DNA of 64,000 nucleotides from Gp6-AA40 sp963742105 (GCA_963742105.1 CAVUKN010000001.1:62001-126000); one strand, 5' to 3'. Numbered from the stretch's first letter, positions 27,385 through 36,875 are shown. Program-made: numbers and translations. Notes: generated by a model not told the origin, from the sequence alone.

Positions 27385-27885
27385 TTCACGGTGCTCGGTT
27401 CTCGGTTCTCGGTTCGTGTTCAGGTTCGGTTCGAAGTTCGACAGCTTCGATCACGTTCGAGTCTCGGGCGTTCGGTGTTCGGCGTTCGGCGTTCGACAGT
27501 TCGGTCTTCGAAGTTCGGTCTGGTGCCCAGGGTCGGGATTGGGGACTGCGTTTCCATGAACTGGCGGCATCCCGTTGCCGCAGAGCAACGCGACGAACTG
27601 AAGCGAATCGCCAAGCGAGAACGGGGAAGCGTGAACGCAGATGCGATGCGGCGGCGCGTTTAGAACTCCGTCCCGTCGGTCGCCGGCCGCGGGAGTTTGT
27701 CAGCGAACGGCCGAACTAAGAACACCCGAACATCCGAACTCCGAACACCCGAACTCGGAACAGCGGAACTCCGAACACGACCCGACCGAACCCAGAACCC
27801 AGAACACCGAACCGAACTTCGAAGTTCGAACTTCGAACCGAACCTGAACACGAACCGAGAAGCGAGAACCGAGAAGGGTGAACCT
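27385..27885. repeat. 500-base inverted repeat, gttctcgg / ccgagaac word family
   Basis: This fills the 520-base gap between trxB and mnmA. The left block (27390-27530) runs ggttctcggttctcggttcg, gttcggcgttcgg and ttcgaagttcgg. A core of about 170 bases follows, and then a right block (27700-27885) of cgaacacccgaac, gaacttcgaagttcg and aaccgagaagcgagaaccg in the opposite sense. The core holds a 35-codon ORF at 27556-27663, but nothing supports it as a gene. Confidence 0.85.
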
Positions 27886-27891
27886 CGGGTC

Positions 27892-28960
27892 TCATTCAAT
27901 CCACCCCCCACCGACGACCACGTCTTCGTCGTAGAACACCACCGCCTGTCCCGGTGTGACCGCCGGCTGCGGGGTGTCGAAGACGAATTCGGCGCGGTCC
28001 GTCATCGAGGGCGCGGACGCGTCCGGGCGCCGGCGTGTGCCGGTGCCGGATTTGCGCGGAAACGGGGAGCCAGTCGGCCGGTGCATCGACGGCGATCCAG
28101 TTCACGCCCGACGCGGTGAGCTGGTCGCGCTCGAGCGACGCGCGCGGACCGACGGTTACGTCGCGCGACTCGGCATCGATCTTCAGCACGTACAGCGGCG
28201 CCGGCGCGGAGACGCCCAAGTCCCTTCCGCTGCCCGATCGGTGAACCGGTGGATGCCACCGTGTCCGGCGAGACGGTCGCCGGCCTCGTTGACGATGGCG
28301 CCGGCACGGGCGACGTCGGGCTGCGTGCCTCGCGACGAACGACGCGTAGTCGTGGTCCGGCACGAAGCAGATCTCCTGGCTGTCCGGCTTGTCGGCGACG
28401 TTCAGCGCAAGGCGACGCGCCTGCTCGCGCACCTCCGGCTTGGTCAGCGCGCCGACGGGGAACACGCGCGTGGGCCAGCTGTTCCTGGGTGAGCGAGAAC
28501 AGGAAGTACGACTGATCCTTCTCGCGGTCGACGCTGCGCTTCAGCAGCCAGCGGCCATGCTCGTCGCGCTCGACTCGGGCGTAGTGGCCCGTCGCGACTG
28601 CGGTCGGCGCCGAGTCCGCGGGCGCGCTCGAGCAGCGTCGAGAACTTCAGGTCGCTGTTGCAGTGGGCGCAGGGAATCGGCGTGCGGCCCGACGGCGTAC
28701 TCCGCCACGAAGTTCGCGATCACCGTCTCGCGGAACTGCGCGTTCGAAGTTGAGGATGTAGTGCGGGAAGCCGAGGGTCGACTGGCGACCCGGCGCGCAT
28801 CGTAGAGATCGTCGAGCGAACAGCAGCTGCCGAACGTCTCTGGTCCGCTCTGGTCGTACAGCTGCATCGACAGACCGATGACGTCGTGACCCTGCTCGGC
28901 GAGCAGCGCCGCGGCGACGGACGAATCGACGCCGCCCGACATGGCAACGACGACTCTCAT
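27892..28960 (-). CDS. mnmA: tRNA-specific 2-thiouridylase MnmA, many frameshifts
   Basis: MnmA installs sulfur at U34 of Lys, Glu and Gln tRNAs. It opens with the PP-loop VVVAMSGGVDSSVAAALL and GLSMQLYDQ. In other frames follow IPCAHCNSDLKFSTLL with the first catalytic Cys, and FPVGALTKPEVREQARRLAL. Next comes PDSQEICFVPD with the second catalytic Cys. It ends QAVVFYDEDVVVGGGWIE at 27892. At least six frame changes are needed. It lies downstream of a cysteine desulfurase on the same strand, a natural sulfur donor. The 85-base gap holds another word repeat. Confidence 0.9.
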
Positions 28961-28970
28961 CTGTCACATG

Positions 28971-29038
28971 GCCACGGAGAGACGAAGGCACGAAGTATTC
29001 ACTCTGTGTCCTTCGGGTCGTCGTGCCTTCGTGGCGAA
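28971..29038. repeat. Inverted word repeat between the desulfurase and mnmA genes
   Basis: Ccacggagagacgaaggcac and later gtcgtgccttcgtggcg are complementary words about 30 bases apart. They lie on the short gap of a same-strand pair. Confidence 0.55.
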
Positions 29039-29046
29039 CATCCTCG

Positions 29047-30216
29047 TCATACCCGCACGGGTGTTCGGGTCAGGCTTCGCAACTTGTCGACAAGTCCTGG
29101 CAGGACGGCGATGACGCGATCGATATCGGCCTCGGTCGTTGCGGCACCAAGGCTGAAGCGAATCGAGTTCTGCGCGCGGTGCGGCCGGAAAACCCATCGC
29201 CTTCAGCACGTGCGACGGTTCCAGCGTGCCGGACGAACAGGCAGAGCCGGTGGAGACGGCGATGCCTTCGAGATCGAGCGCGATCAGCAGCGACTCCGCC
29301 TCGACGCGGTCGAAGCTGATGTTGCGTCGTGTTCGGCACCCGCGGCGCTCGATCGCCGTTGATCGCGGTGCCGCTGACGGCGGTGCAGCACGCCGTCTTC
29401 GAGACGGTCGCGCAGCATCGACAGACGGGCGGATTCATCGGCCATCTTGGCCATCGCCAGTTGGGCGGCGACTCCCATGCCGATGATCCCGGCGACGTTC
29501 TCGGTACCGGCTCGCCGGCTTCGCTCGTGCTTGCCGCCCGTCAACAGCGGCGACAGCCGGAGACCGCGCCGGATCCAGAGCGCGCCGACGCCCTTCGGTC
29601 CATAAATCTTGTGCGCCGAGAGCGACAGCAGATCGACGCCGAGCGCCTTGACGTCCACCGGAATCTTTCCGACCGACTGCACCGCGTCGGTGTGCACCAG
29701 CACGCCGCGGGCCTTGGCCAGCCGGGCGATGTCGGCAACCGGCTGCACCGTTCCGATTTCGTTGTTCGCGTGCATCACCGTGACGAGCGCGGTCTGAGGT
29801 GTCAGGTGCGCCGCGACGGCATCCGGCGACACGATGCCGCTCTGATCGACGTTGGTCAGGGTAGTGGTCCAGCCGCGGCGGGCCAGGGCCTTGAAGGTGT
29901 TGATGACCGCTTCGTGCTCGATCGTGGTGGTGACGAGGTGCCGCCGGCCGGTCGGCTCGAGCGCCTCGGCAACCCCGCGAATGGCGAAATTGTCGCTTTC
30001 GGTGCCGCCGCTGGTGAACACGATCTCGCCGGCGTCGCCGCCGATCAGCGCGGCCACGGCGCTGCGCGCCTCGTCGATCGCCGCCTTGGCGCGCTGTCCG
30101 AAGTGGTGGACACTCGACGGGTTGCCGAACTCTTCACGCAGTGCGGCGGCCATCCGGTCGGCCACCTCGGGCGCAACCGGGGTCGTGGCGTTGTGGTCGA
30201 GATAGATGCGGTGCAC
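29047..30216 (-). CDS. iscS: Cysteine desulfurase (IscS/NifS family), frameshifted near the C terminus
   Basis: This PLP enzyme takes sulfur from cysteine for Fe-S clusters and tRNA thiolation. Signatures are YLDHNATTPVAPEV at the start and IVFTSGGTESDNFAIRG. TTIEHEAVIN and VLVHTDAVQSVGK are also present. The PLP lysine lies in LSLSAHKIYGPKGVGALW. Breaks near 29375, 29330 and 29190 precede the active-site Cys loop VSTGSACSSG and the C terminus RSLTRTPVRV. The GTG at 30216 is chosen because HRIYLDHN matches the family start. It pairs with mnmA downstream; no iscU or iscR is present. Confidence 0.92.
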
Positions 30217-30263
30217 GGTGGTTTTCAGCTTAGCACCCCGTGAAATTCGCAGCCGTGCGTCAC

Positions 30264-30293
30264 TGGACACAAAATTTCTCCGGCCGATATACT
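30264..30293 (+). promoter_or_regulatory. Promoter for the bactofilin gene
   Basis: TGGACA at 30264 and TATACT at 30288 are 18 bases apart. They lie in the divergent gap between the desulfurase and bactofilin genes and leave a leader of about 100 bases. Confidence 0.55.
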
Positions 30294-30383
30294 CAGTGGG
30301 CTCCCGCCCAGGTACCCGAGTACTCGGGTCTCGATCGCGTCGCAAGGCCGCGAACATCCAGCGTTGGGGAGCCTTCTGCGACG

Positions 30384-30390
30384 CGGAGGA
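30384..30390 (+). promoter_or_regulatory. Ribosome binding site for bactofilin
   Basis: CGGAGGA lies six bases before the ATG at 30397 and selects that start over the upstream ATG at 30364. Confidence 0.65.
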
Positions 30391-30396
30391 CATCAC

Positions 30397-30924
30397 ATGT
30401 GGAAGCGTGACGAAGCGCCGAAACCCGCCGTCAGCCAGCCCCCTGCGCCGGTGCCGGCTCTCCCGAGCCAGCCAGTCTCGGCGGCGTCGCAGCCGGAGTT
30501 CCGGCAGATCGGGAGGGACATGGTGAATATCGGCAAGTCGGTGGTGATCAAGGGCGAGCTCAATGGCAGCGAAGACCTGACGATCGAGGGTCAGGTCGAA
30601 GGCAAGATCGAGCTGAAGGACCACGTCCTGACGATCGGACCCAACGGCAAGATCAAGGCACAGGTATTCGCCAAGGCCGTGATCGTCCTGGGCGAAGTCA
30701 ACGGCAACGTGACGGCGACCGAAAAGGTCGACATCCGCGACGGCGGCTCGGTCGACGGCGACATCATCTCGCCGCGCGTCGCCATCGCCGAGGGCGCCCA
30801 CTTCCGTGGCAGCGTGGACATGCAGCGCAAGGGTTCGCCGGTGGCCGCGGCCCCGGCGGCGCCGAAGCCTGTCGTGTCACAGCCGGTGGAAAAGGGCCAG
30901 CCGCAACCAGCGGTCGCCCGTTAG
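30397..30924 (+). CDS. bacM: Bactofilin (polymer-forming cytoskeletal protein)
   Basis: Bactofilins polymerise without nucleotides into filaments that organise the cell envelope. The 175-residue protein has a Pro/Gln-rich N-terminal arm. It then has a right-handed beta-helix core visible as repeated hydrophobic-Gly ladders (IGKSVVIKGELNGSEDLTI, EGQVEGKIELKDH, GPNGKIKAQVFAKAVIVLG) and a Pro/Ala-rich tail. It is intact. A methyltransferase-like gene follows after 19 bases and may share its transcript. Confidence 0.92.
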   Translation: MWKRDEAPKPAVSQPPAPVPALPSQPVSAASQPEFRQIGRDMVNIGKSVVIKGELNGSEDLTIEGQVEGKIELKDHVLTIGPNGKIKAQVFAKAVIVLGEVNGNVTATEKVDIRDGGSVDGDIISPRVAIAEGAHFRGSVDMQRKGSPVAAAPAAPKPVVSQPVEKGQPQPAVAR

Positions 30925-30943
30925 GCCGGTCGGGGTCCCTCGC

Positions 30944-31592
30944 GTGGGGCTTTCAGACCTCTTTTCCCGTCGCCGCAAGGAACACTCGGATCCCGACACC
31001 GGCGCGTCCGACGCGCCGGTGCATCCGACCAAGGCGCTCCCGAAATTCCTTGCGACGCTGGCGAACCGGCAGCAGCCGCTGCTGCTCGACCTCGGTCCCG
31101 TCGTGGGGCAGAGCCTGACGTTCTTCGGTGAGCAGCTTGGCTGCAAGATCTTCGTGGAGGATCTCGCCAAGGATCTCGATCGCCAGACGGTCGAGGGCAA
31201 GCCGGAAGATCCGGTGGTGTTCTACGCCCGGCGTTTTCCCCAGGAGACTGCCAGCATCGACGGCATCCTGTGCTGGGATGTGTTCGACTTCGTCGACAAG
31301 GCGTCGGCACCGGCGCTGGCGAAGCAGCTCACCCGGATTCTGCGCCCGGACGGCGCCCTGCTCGCGTTCTTCAATACCACCGAGCCGCCGCCCGGCACGA
31401 AACCTCAGTACACGCGGTATGTGGTCACCGATGCGGCGCATCTCCAGCATCGGCCGTACGCCGCCCAGCAGCCACGGTCAGAAGCCGCTCGCCAATCGGG
31501 ACATCCAGCGGATGTTCGAGCCGCTGCGGGTCACCGAACAGTTCCTGCTCAAAAGCACGATGCGCGAGGTGCTGTTCCGGAAGCCGGCCTGA
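30944..31592 (+). CDS. Methyltransferase-like protein, one frameshift
   Basis: The GTG at 30944 begins GLSDLFSRRRKEHSDPD and leads to a class I methyltransferase-like fold. LLLDLGPVVGQSLTFF sits where the SAM-binding motif I should be, though without the full GxGxG. DGILCWDVFDFVDKA resembles motif II, and LTRILRPDGALLAFF resembles motif III. One break near 31465 leads to the C terminus FLLKSTMREVLFRKPA. About 215 residues. Its placement after bactofilin suggests an envelope role, but the substrate is unknown and it may not bind SAM. Confidence 0.65.
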
Positions 31593-31595
31593 ACC

Positions 31596-31685
31596 AATCA
31601 AATGCAAAGTGCAAAGTGGCAAAGTGGAAAGTGGAAAGTGGAAGGCACGGAGGCTTGGACTTTTGCATTTGGCATTGTTGATTGA
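31596..31685. repeat. gcaaagtggaaagtgg word repeat
   Basis: Caaatgcaaagtgcaaagtgg and ggaaagtggaaagtggaa are followed by the opposite-sense words acttttgcatttggcattg. It lies between two plus-strand genes; related words recur at 57341. Confidence 0.7.
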
Positions 31686-31707
31686 GTGCTAGCATCGATT
31701 CGCCACG

Positions 31708-32916
31708 ATGCTGAACTTTGAGCTGACCGAAGAGCAGCGTCTGCTCGAGCGGTCGGTCCGCGAATGGGCGGACCGGGAGGTCGCCCCCCGCATCCGCGAT
31801 CTCGATCGCGCGCACAGCTTCGACCGCGGCGTGTTCCCACAGATGGCCGATCTGGGACTGATGGGCATCTGCGTCCCCGAGCAGTACGGGGGCGCGGGCA
31901 TGGACTATCTCTGCCTGGGCCTCGCCAGCGAAGAGCTCGAATACGTCGACACGTCGCTCCGCGTGATCATGTCGGTCCACGTCGGCCTGAACTGCCTGAC
32001 GCTGCTGGCGTGGGGCACCGAGGACCAGAAACAGCGCTATCTTGTGCCCCAGGCGCAGGGCACGAAGATCGCGACATACGGCCTGACCGAACCGGCGGCC
32101 GGCAGCGACGCCAGAGGCATCCAGTCGGTAGCGATTCGCCAGGGCGATCGTTACCGCCTGACCGGCGAGAAGATGTGGATCTCGATGGCGGACGTCGCCG
32201 ACAACTTCCTCGTCTTCGCCTGGACCGATCTCGACAAGAAGAAACAGCGCGATCCGTCGGGCATCAGCGCCTTCATCGTCGAGCGGGCGTTCAAGGGGTT
32301 TACCAGCGCCACGCTGACGCAGAAGTGGGGCATCCTCGCTGGCAATACCGGCTCGTTCACGATGGACGAGGTCGAGGTGCCCGCGGAGAATCTGGTTGGA
32401 CGCGAGGGTGAAGGCTTCAAAATCGCGATGTTTGCGCTCGACCAGGGCCGCTACACGGTGGCGGCGGGAGCGACCGGCCTGATTCGCGCCTGCCGTGACG
32501 CCAGCGTGAAGTACGCCAGGGAGCGGAAGGCATTCGGCGTCGAAATCGGCTCCCAGCAGCTGGTCAAGGAGATGATCGCGCAGATGGAGTCGGACTATCA
32601 GGCCTCCCGACTCCTGTGGATGCGTTCGGGCTGGCTGAAGAACGTGGGCCGTCGCAACACCAGGGAAACCGGCCTGGCCAAGTGGTTTTCGACGGTCGCG
32701 TCCGAACGCGCCGCCAGCGACGCGGTGCAGATCCACGGCGCCAACGGCTATTCGGACGAATATCCGGTGGGACGCTTCTACCGGAACTGCAAGGGCGCCG
32801 TGATCTATGAAGGCACGCGCGAGATTCACAAGTTGATGCAGGCCGACTACCTGCTCGGATACCGTACGGACAGGCCGACGCGATGTGAGCTGCCGGCCGT
32901 GGAGCACGCACAGTGA
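31708..32916 (+). CDS. Acyl-CoA dehydrogenase
   Basis: This flavoprotein oxidises an acyl-CoA at the alpha-beta bond. The family layout is complete. The N-terminal helical domain opens with NFELTEEQRLLERSVREWA. The FAD/substrate segment is ATYGLTEPAAGSDARG with KMWISMADVAD. A C-terminal helical domain carries the catalytic Glu in VIYEGTREIHKLM. At 402 residues it is about 15 longer than usual, with an unusual tail RPTRCELPAVEHAQ. It overlaps glpX by four bases (GTGA). Substrate chain length cannot be inferred, and no electron-transfer flavoprotein genes are adjacent. Confidence 0.92.
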   Translation: MLNFELTEEQRLLERSVREWADREVAPRIRDLDRAHSFDRGVFPQMADLGLMGICVPEQYGGAGMDYLCLGLASEELEYVDTSLRVIMSVHVGLNCLTLLAWGTEDQKQRYLVPQAQGTKIATYGLTEPAAGSDARGIQSVAIRQGDRYRLTGEKMWISMADVADNFLVFAWTDLDKKKQRDPSGISAFIVERAFKGFTSATLTQKWGILAGNTGSFTMDEVEVPAENLVGREGEGFKIAMFALDQGRYTVAAGATGLIRACRDASVKYARERKAFGVEIGSQQLVKEMIAQMESDYQASRLLWMRSGWLKNVGRRNTRETGLAKWFSTVASERAASDAVQIHGANGYSDEYPVGRFYRNCKGAVIYEGTREIHKLMQADYLLGYRTDRPTRCELPAVEHAQ

Positions 32917-33971
32917 GCACCTCGACCAAGACCGACAAGGCGACCAGCGTCGCGGCTGCGGCCGGCCAGGCGGTGTCGTTCGATTCCGACCTCTCGCTCG
33001 ATTTTCTCCGCGTCGTCGAACAGGCGGCCATCGCCTGCGGCCACACGATGGGGCAGGGCGATCGCCACAAATCCGATCAGGTCGCCGTGGAAGCGATGCG
33101 CCGCGAGATGGACACGCTGCCCATCGACGGCCGGATCGTGATCGGAGAAGGCGAGCGCGACGAGGCACCGATGCTGTACATCGGTGAGAAGGTGGGCCTC
33201 GGCGGCCAGGCAAACGGCATGGGGCACCCGGAGATCGACATCGCGGTCGACCCGCTCGAGGGCACGAACCTCTGCGCCACCGGCGCGTCGAACGCGCTGG
33301 CGGTGCTGGCGGCGTCGGAGCACGGCGGCCTGCTGCACGCGCCCGACATCTACATGGAGAAACTGGTCGTCGGTCCCAGCTCCCGCGATGTCGTCGACCT
33401 GGACGCGCCGGTGCGTTTCAATCTGCGCGCGATCGCGCAGTCGCTCGGACGACGTGTCGAGGACCTGGTGGTCATCGTCCTGGATCGGCCTCGTCACGAA
33501 AAGCTGATTGCCGAGATCCGCGAGACCGGCGCGCGCATTCGCCTGATCGGCGACGGCGATCTCTCCGCCGGCATTTCCGCCGCGGTGGTCGGCAGCGGCG
33601 TCCACGCCGTGATGGGGATCGGCGGAGCGCCCGAAGGGGTCATCACCGCGGCCGCGATGCGCTGTCTCGGCGGCGAGATCTACGCCCGGCTCGTCGTCGA
33701 CAAGCCGGAACACGAGAAGCGCTGCGAGCAGATGGGCATCAAGGATCCGAAGCGCATCTACCGCTCCAGGGATCTGGCCTCCGGGCAGAACATCGTCTTC
33801 GCCGCGACCGGCGTCACCGACGGCACGCTGATGAAGGGTGTGCGCTTCTTCGGCGACGGGATCCGGACCACGTCGCTCGTCATGCAGACGCATCCGCATC
33901 GCATCCGCTTCATCGACTCGATCCACGTGGACCCGCGCAAGGGTGGCGTGTCCGCGAAGATTCGCTTTTAG
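32913..33971 (+). CDS. glpX: Fructose-1,6-bisphosphatase class II
   Basis: GlpX dephosphorylates fructose 1,6-bisphosphate in gluconeogenesis. The metal-binding signatures IVIGEGERDEAPML and DIAVDPLEGTNLCATGA are intact. DGDLSAGIS, GIGGAPEGVITAAAMRC and RSRDLASGQNIVFAATGVTDG also match the family. At 352 residues it is slightly longer than the usual 320-340 because of an Ala/Thr-rich N terminus. It starts at GTG and is coupled to the acyl-CoA dehydrogenase stop. It is followed by a double hairpin. Confidence 0.94.
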   Translation: MSTSTKTDKATSVAAAAGQAVSFDSDLSLDFLRVVEQAAIACGHTMGQGDRHKSDQVAVEAMRREMDTLPIDGRIVIGEGERDEAPMLYIGEKVGLGGQANGMGHPEIDIAVDPLEGTNLCATGASNALAVLAASEHGGLLHAPDIYMEKLVVGPSSRDVVDLDAPVRFNLRAIAQSLGRRVEDLVVIVLDRPRHEKLIAEIRETGARIRLIGDGDLSAGISAAVVGSGVHAVMGIGGAPEGVITAAAMRCLGGEIYARLVVDKPEHEKRCEQMGIKDPKRIYRSRDLASGQNIVFAATGVTDGTLMKGVRFFGDGIRTTSLVMQTHPHRIRFIDSIHVDPRKGGVSAKIRF

Positions 33972-33973
33972 CT

Positions 33974-34031
33974 CGTAGGCCGGGTTCCGCGTAGCGGACC
34001 CGGCGGGTCGGCTTCGCCGAACCCGCCTTAC
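33974..34031. repeat. REP-like double hairpin between glpX and the MFS gene
   Basis: Two adjacent stem-loops are visible: ccgggttccgc/gcggacccgg (33980-34003) and ggcgggtcggc/gccgaacccgcc (34002-34027). They are bounded by gtaggc and gccttac. It is related to 16215-16290. Confidence 0.75.
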
Positions 34032-34033
34032 AC

Positions 34034-35243
34034 GTGTCCTGGCGTCGAAACCAGCTCGTCATCGTCACGGTCACCTTCGTCGGGTTCAGCGGCTCGACGT
34101 TGGTGATGCCGTTTCTGGCTCTGTACATCCAGCAGCTGGGCGTGACCGACACCGGTGAAGTTGCGCTCTGGACCGGCCTGACGCTCGGGTCGACGCCTGC
34201 GATCACGGCGCTCTGCGCCCCGTTCTGGGGACGCGTCGCCGATCGCTACGGCAACAAGATCCTCGTGCAGCGCTCGCTTCTCAGCTTCGTGGTCGTGATG
34301 GCGGCCATGGCTTACGCCCAATCGGCATGGCAGCTGTTCGTCCTTCGCGCGCTGCAGGGCCTGGTGGCGGGCTATGGGCCCCTCACGCTGTCGATGGCCG
34401 CACTCTCCGCTCCGCGTGAGGAGATGGCGAGTGCGATCGGCGCTGTCCAGACCGCGCAGCGGATCGGGCCGGCGATCGGCCCAGTGGTCGGCGGCCTTCT
34501 CGCCGCCGCGGTGGGTCAGCGGTACGCATTCGTGGTGGCGGCGGCTGTCTACGCTGTCGCGTTGGTGCTGCTCACGCTGTTCTACAAGGAGCCTCATCGC
34601 CCGCATCACGAGGCCGCTCGCCGCGAACGCGTTTCGTTCCAGGACATCATGGCGTTCGAAAATTTCGTGCTGTTGACCGGGCTGATCCTCGCCGTGCAGG
34701 TACATCGAGCGAAGCTTCGGACCGGTGTTGCCGCTGTATGCGCGCGAGCTGGGCTCGGCGGGTGACCGCGTCGAACTGGCCGCGGGACTGCTGTTTTCCG
34801 CAGCCGCGGTCGCCGGCGCACTCGGGCACCAGCTCGCGGCCACACTGCTGCGGCGCGTGTCGTCACGCGCTGTCCTTGCCGTTGCGCTGCCGGTCTCGGC
34901 TGTCGCGCTGGTTGTGTTTGCGATGGTACGACCGCTATGGGCGCTGATGGGCGCGTTCGGCCTGTTCGGTCTCGGATCCGGAACGGCGATGACCGCCGCA
35001 TTCACCGCCGCAGGTGGCGTGATTCCGCGCCATGCCCATGGCGCGAGCTTCGGCGTGCTCTCGAGCGCATCGCTGATCGGGATGTCGATAGGCCCGGTGC
35101 TGGGCGGATTGATTGCGGGCCGGAGTATCCGCGCCGTATTTCTCGTCGCCGCCGCCAGTCTGGCCCTGCTCGCTCTGGTCGTCCGTCAGGTGATGGTCGA
35201 CCCACAGCCGCACGTCGAGTCGCCGCCACAAGCCGACGTGTAA
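34034..35243 (+). CDS. Major facilitator superfamily transporter, one frameshift
   Basis: This is a 12-helix secondary transporter of about 400 residues. The first helix is LVIVTVTFVGFSGSTLVMPF. The MFS loop motif reads FWGRVADRYGNKILVQRS between helices 2 and 3, and the helix 4-5 motif is FVLRALQGLVAGYGPL. One break near 34700 occurs between the two halves; the second half restarts with FGPVLPLYARELG. It ends QPHVESPPQADV. The similarity to multidrug exporters of the DHA1 type is only general, and the substrate is unknown. The start is GTG, 3 bases after the REP-like hairpins. Confidence 0.88.
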
Positions 35244-35253
35244 CCCGGTTCAC

Positions 35254-35398
35254 GCTTCAAGGTTCTCGCTTCTCCGTTCGTGTTCACGTTCGAAGCTTGC
35301 TGAGCAGCAATTTGCCTGCTCCGCTCCCCGATGCCGCTACGTAAGACCCGAACCTGAAGCTGAACACGAACCGAGAAGCGAGAACCGAGAAGCGTGAA
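35254..35398. repeat. Inverted repeat at a convergent junction, gttctcgc word family
   Basis: Cttcaaggttctcgcttctccgttcgtgttcacg and later cgaaccgagaagcgagaaccgagaagcg are complementary arms about 45 bases long. They flank a central loop containing gcttgctgagcagc. The same arm sequence occurs at 27840-27880 and 38996-39033. Confidence 0.85.
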
Positions 35399-35403
35399 GT
35401 GGA

Positions 35404-35550
35404 TTATTCATCCAGCTTCTTATGTTTCCGTCGTCGCCACGGCCGTCTCGTCTTGTCCTCGTGAATGCCGCCGGTCTGGCGCGGCAGGGGCACGCGTGGA
35501 AGCGACGGTGTCTTCGTGCGCTTTGTTCGCGGTGAACTCTTGGAGGCCAT
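35404..35550 (-). CDS. Small basic protein of unknown function
   Basis: This is a 48-residue protein from the ATG at 35550 (MASKSSPRTKRTKTPSLPRV). It then has PRQTGGIHEDKTRRPWRRRK and ends HKKLDE. More than a third of the residues are Lys or Arg. The GGxHEDK-then-basic arrangement looks like a constrained motif and not a random ORF. No Shine-Dalgarno is evident. It is divergent from hflX with only 30 bases between starts. It could be a ribosome-associated or nucleic-acid-binding protein; this is inference. Confidence 0.5.
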   Translation of the reverse strand: MASKSSPRTKRTKTPSLPRVPLPRQTGGIHEDKTRRPWRRRKHKKLDE

Positions 35551-35566
35551 CAGCGGGCGAAAATTG

Positions 35567-35572
35567 TACGAT
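35567..35572 (+). promoter_or_regulatory. TACGAT -10-like element eight bases before hflX
   Basis: TACGAT is followed by eight bases and the ATG at 35581, with no Shine-Dalgarno, as at 17942. It could produce a leaderless hflX mRNA. Confidence 0.35.
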
Positions 35573-35580
35573 AAGCCCTG

Positions 35581-36874
35581 ATGACGGACCGGCGCGCGCA
35601 TTCACCAACCTCTGCTGAACGTGCCGCGCTCGTGGGGCTCGTGACCGGATCCATGCGTCGCATCGACGCGGAGCAGTCACTCGAGGAACTGGCCGGTCTC
35701 GCCGATGCGGCGGGGGCGGTCGTCGTCCTGCGGATGCTCCAGGAACGTCCCAAGCCGGATGCGGCGACGTTCATCGGCAGCGGCAAGGTGACATCGCTGG
35801 CCGCCGCGTGTGCCGAGGCCGATGTGGACGTGGTCATCTTCGACAACGAGCTGACGCCCGGCCCAGCTCCGGCAGCTCGAAGAACGTCTCGAGCGCAAGG
35901 TCATCGACCGTACGCAGCTGATCCTCGACATCTTCGCGAGGCGGGCACGGACGCGCGAAGGCAAGTGGCAGGTCGAGCTGGCGCAGCTCAAGTATCTGCT
36001 GCCTCGGCTCGTCGGCAGTGCGACCGCGCTCTCCAGGCTGGGCGGCGGCATCGGCACGCGAGGTCCGGGCGAAACGAAGCTGGAAAGCGATCGCCGCCGT
36101 ATCCGCGTCCGCATCCAGTCGATTCAGCGCGAGATCGATCAGGTGCGGCAGCGCCGCGGCCAGCTGCGCGAACGGCGTCAGAAACATTCCGTGCCGACGG
36201 TGGCGCTCGTCGGCTACACCAATGCCGGTAAGACGACGCTGTTCAACCGGTTGACCAACGAGAAGGCGGTGGCGTCCGACGCCTTGTTCGTGACCCTCGA
36301 TCCGATGGTCCGCCAGGTCCGATTGCCGGACCGGCGCGAGCTGCTGGTGTCCGATACCGTCGGGTTCATCGATCGTCTGCCGCATGCGCTGGTCGCCGCG
36401 TTTCGCGCGACGCTCGAGGAGGTTGCCGAAGCCGACCTCGCGCTGCACGTCATCGACGCCTCGAGCGAGGAGCGCGAACGGCACAAGGCCGCGGTCCGCC
36501 GCGTGCTCGAGGAAGTCGGCGCCGCGGAGGTGCCGATGATCGAGGTCTACAACAAGATCGACTGCATCTCGTCTGACGAGGCGCGTCGCCTGCAGGCTGC
36601 CGATCCATCAGCGGCGTTGATTTCCGCGCGCGCCGGGACCGGTGTCGACGACCTGCTGCAGATGGTCGCTTCCCGGCTGGCGCTGGATACCAGGCGGATC
36701 ACGATTACCTTCGACAGCGGCAAGGAATTCGATCGCCAGCAGATTGCGCGGCTGTATCGCGTGGCCCGCGTGCTCAGTCACGTCGCGACGAACGGGCGGG
36801 TTGTCATCGAAGCGGATGTGCCGCGCCGGTATATCGAGCGGCTCACGACTCCACCCAGTGAAGAACATGTGTAG
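35581..36874 (+). CDS. hflX: GTPase HflX, one frameshift
   Basis: HflX is a ribosome-associated GTPase that rescues or splits stalled ribosomes. The N-terminal domain includes PDAATFIGSGKVTSLA. One extra G at 35860 shifts the frame; removing it gives NELTPAQLRQLEERLERKVI. The family signature LGGGIGTRGPGETKLESDRR is intact. The G domain has VGYTNAGKTTLFN (G1), SDTVGFIDRLPH (G3) and EVYNKIDC (G4). A short C-terminal domain follows, ending PPSEEHV. About 430 residues. Confidence 0.94.
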
Positions 36875-36875
36875 A

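Noticed and set aside
27556..27663. A 35-codon ORF starting MNWRHPVAAEQRDELK in the trxB/mnmA gap
   Set aside because: It is short, has no Shine-Dalgarno, and lies in the core of a repeat; composition alone does not support a gene.
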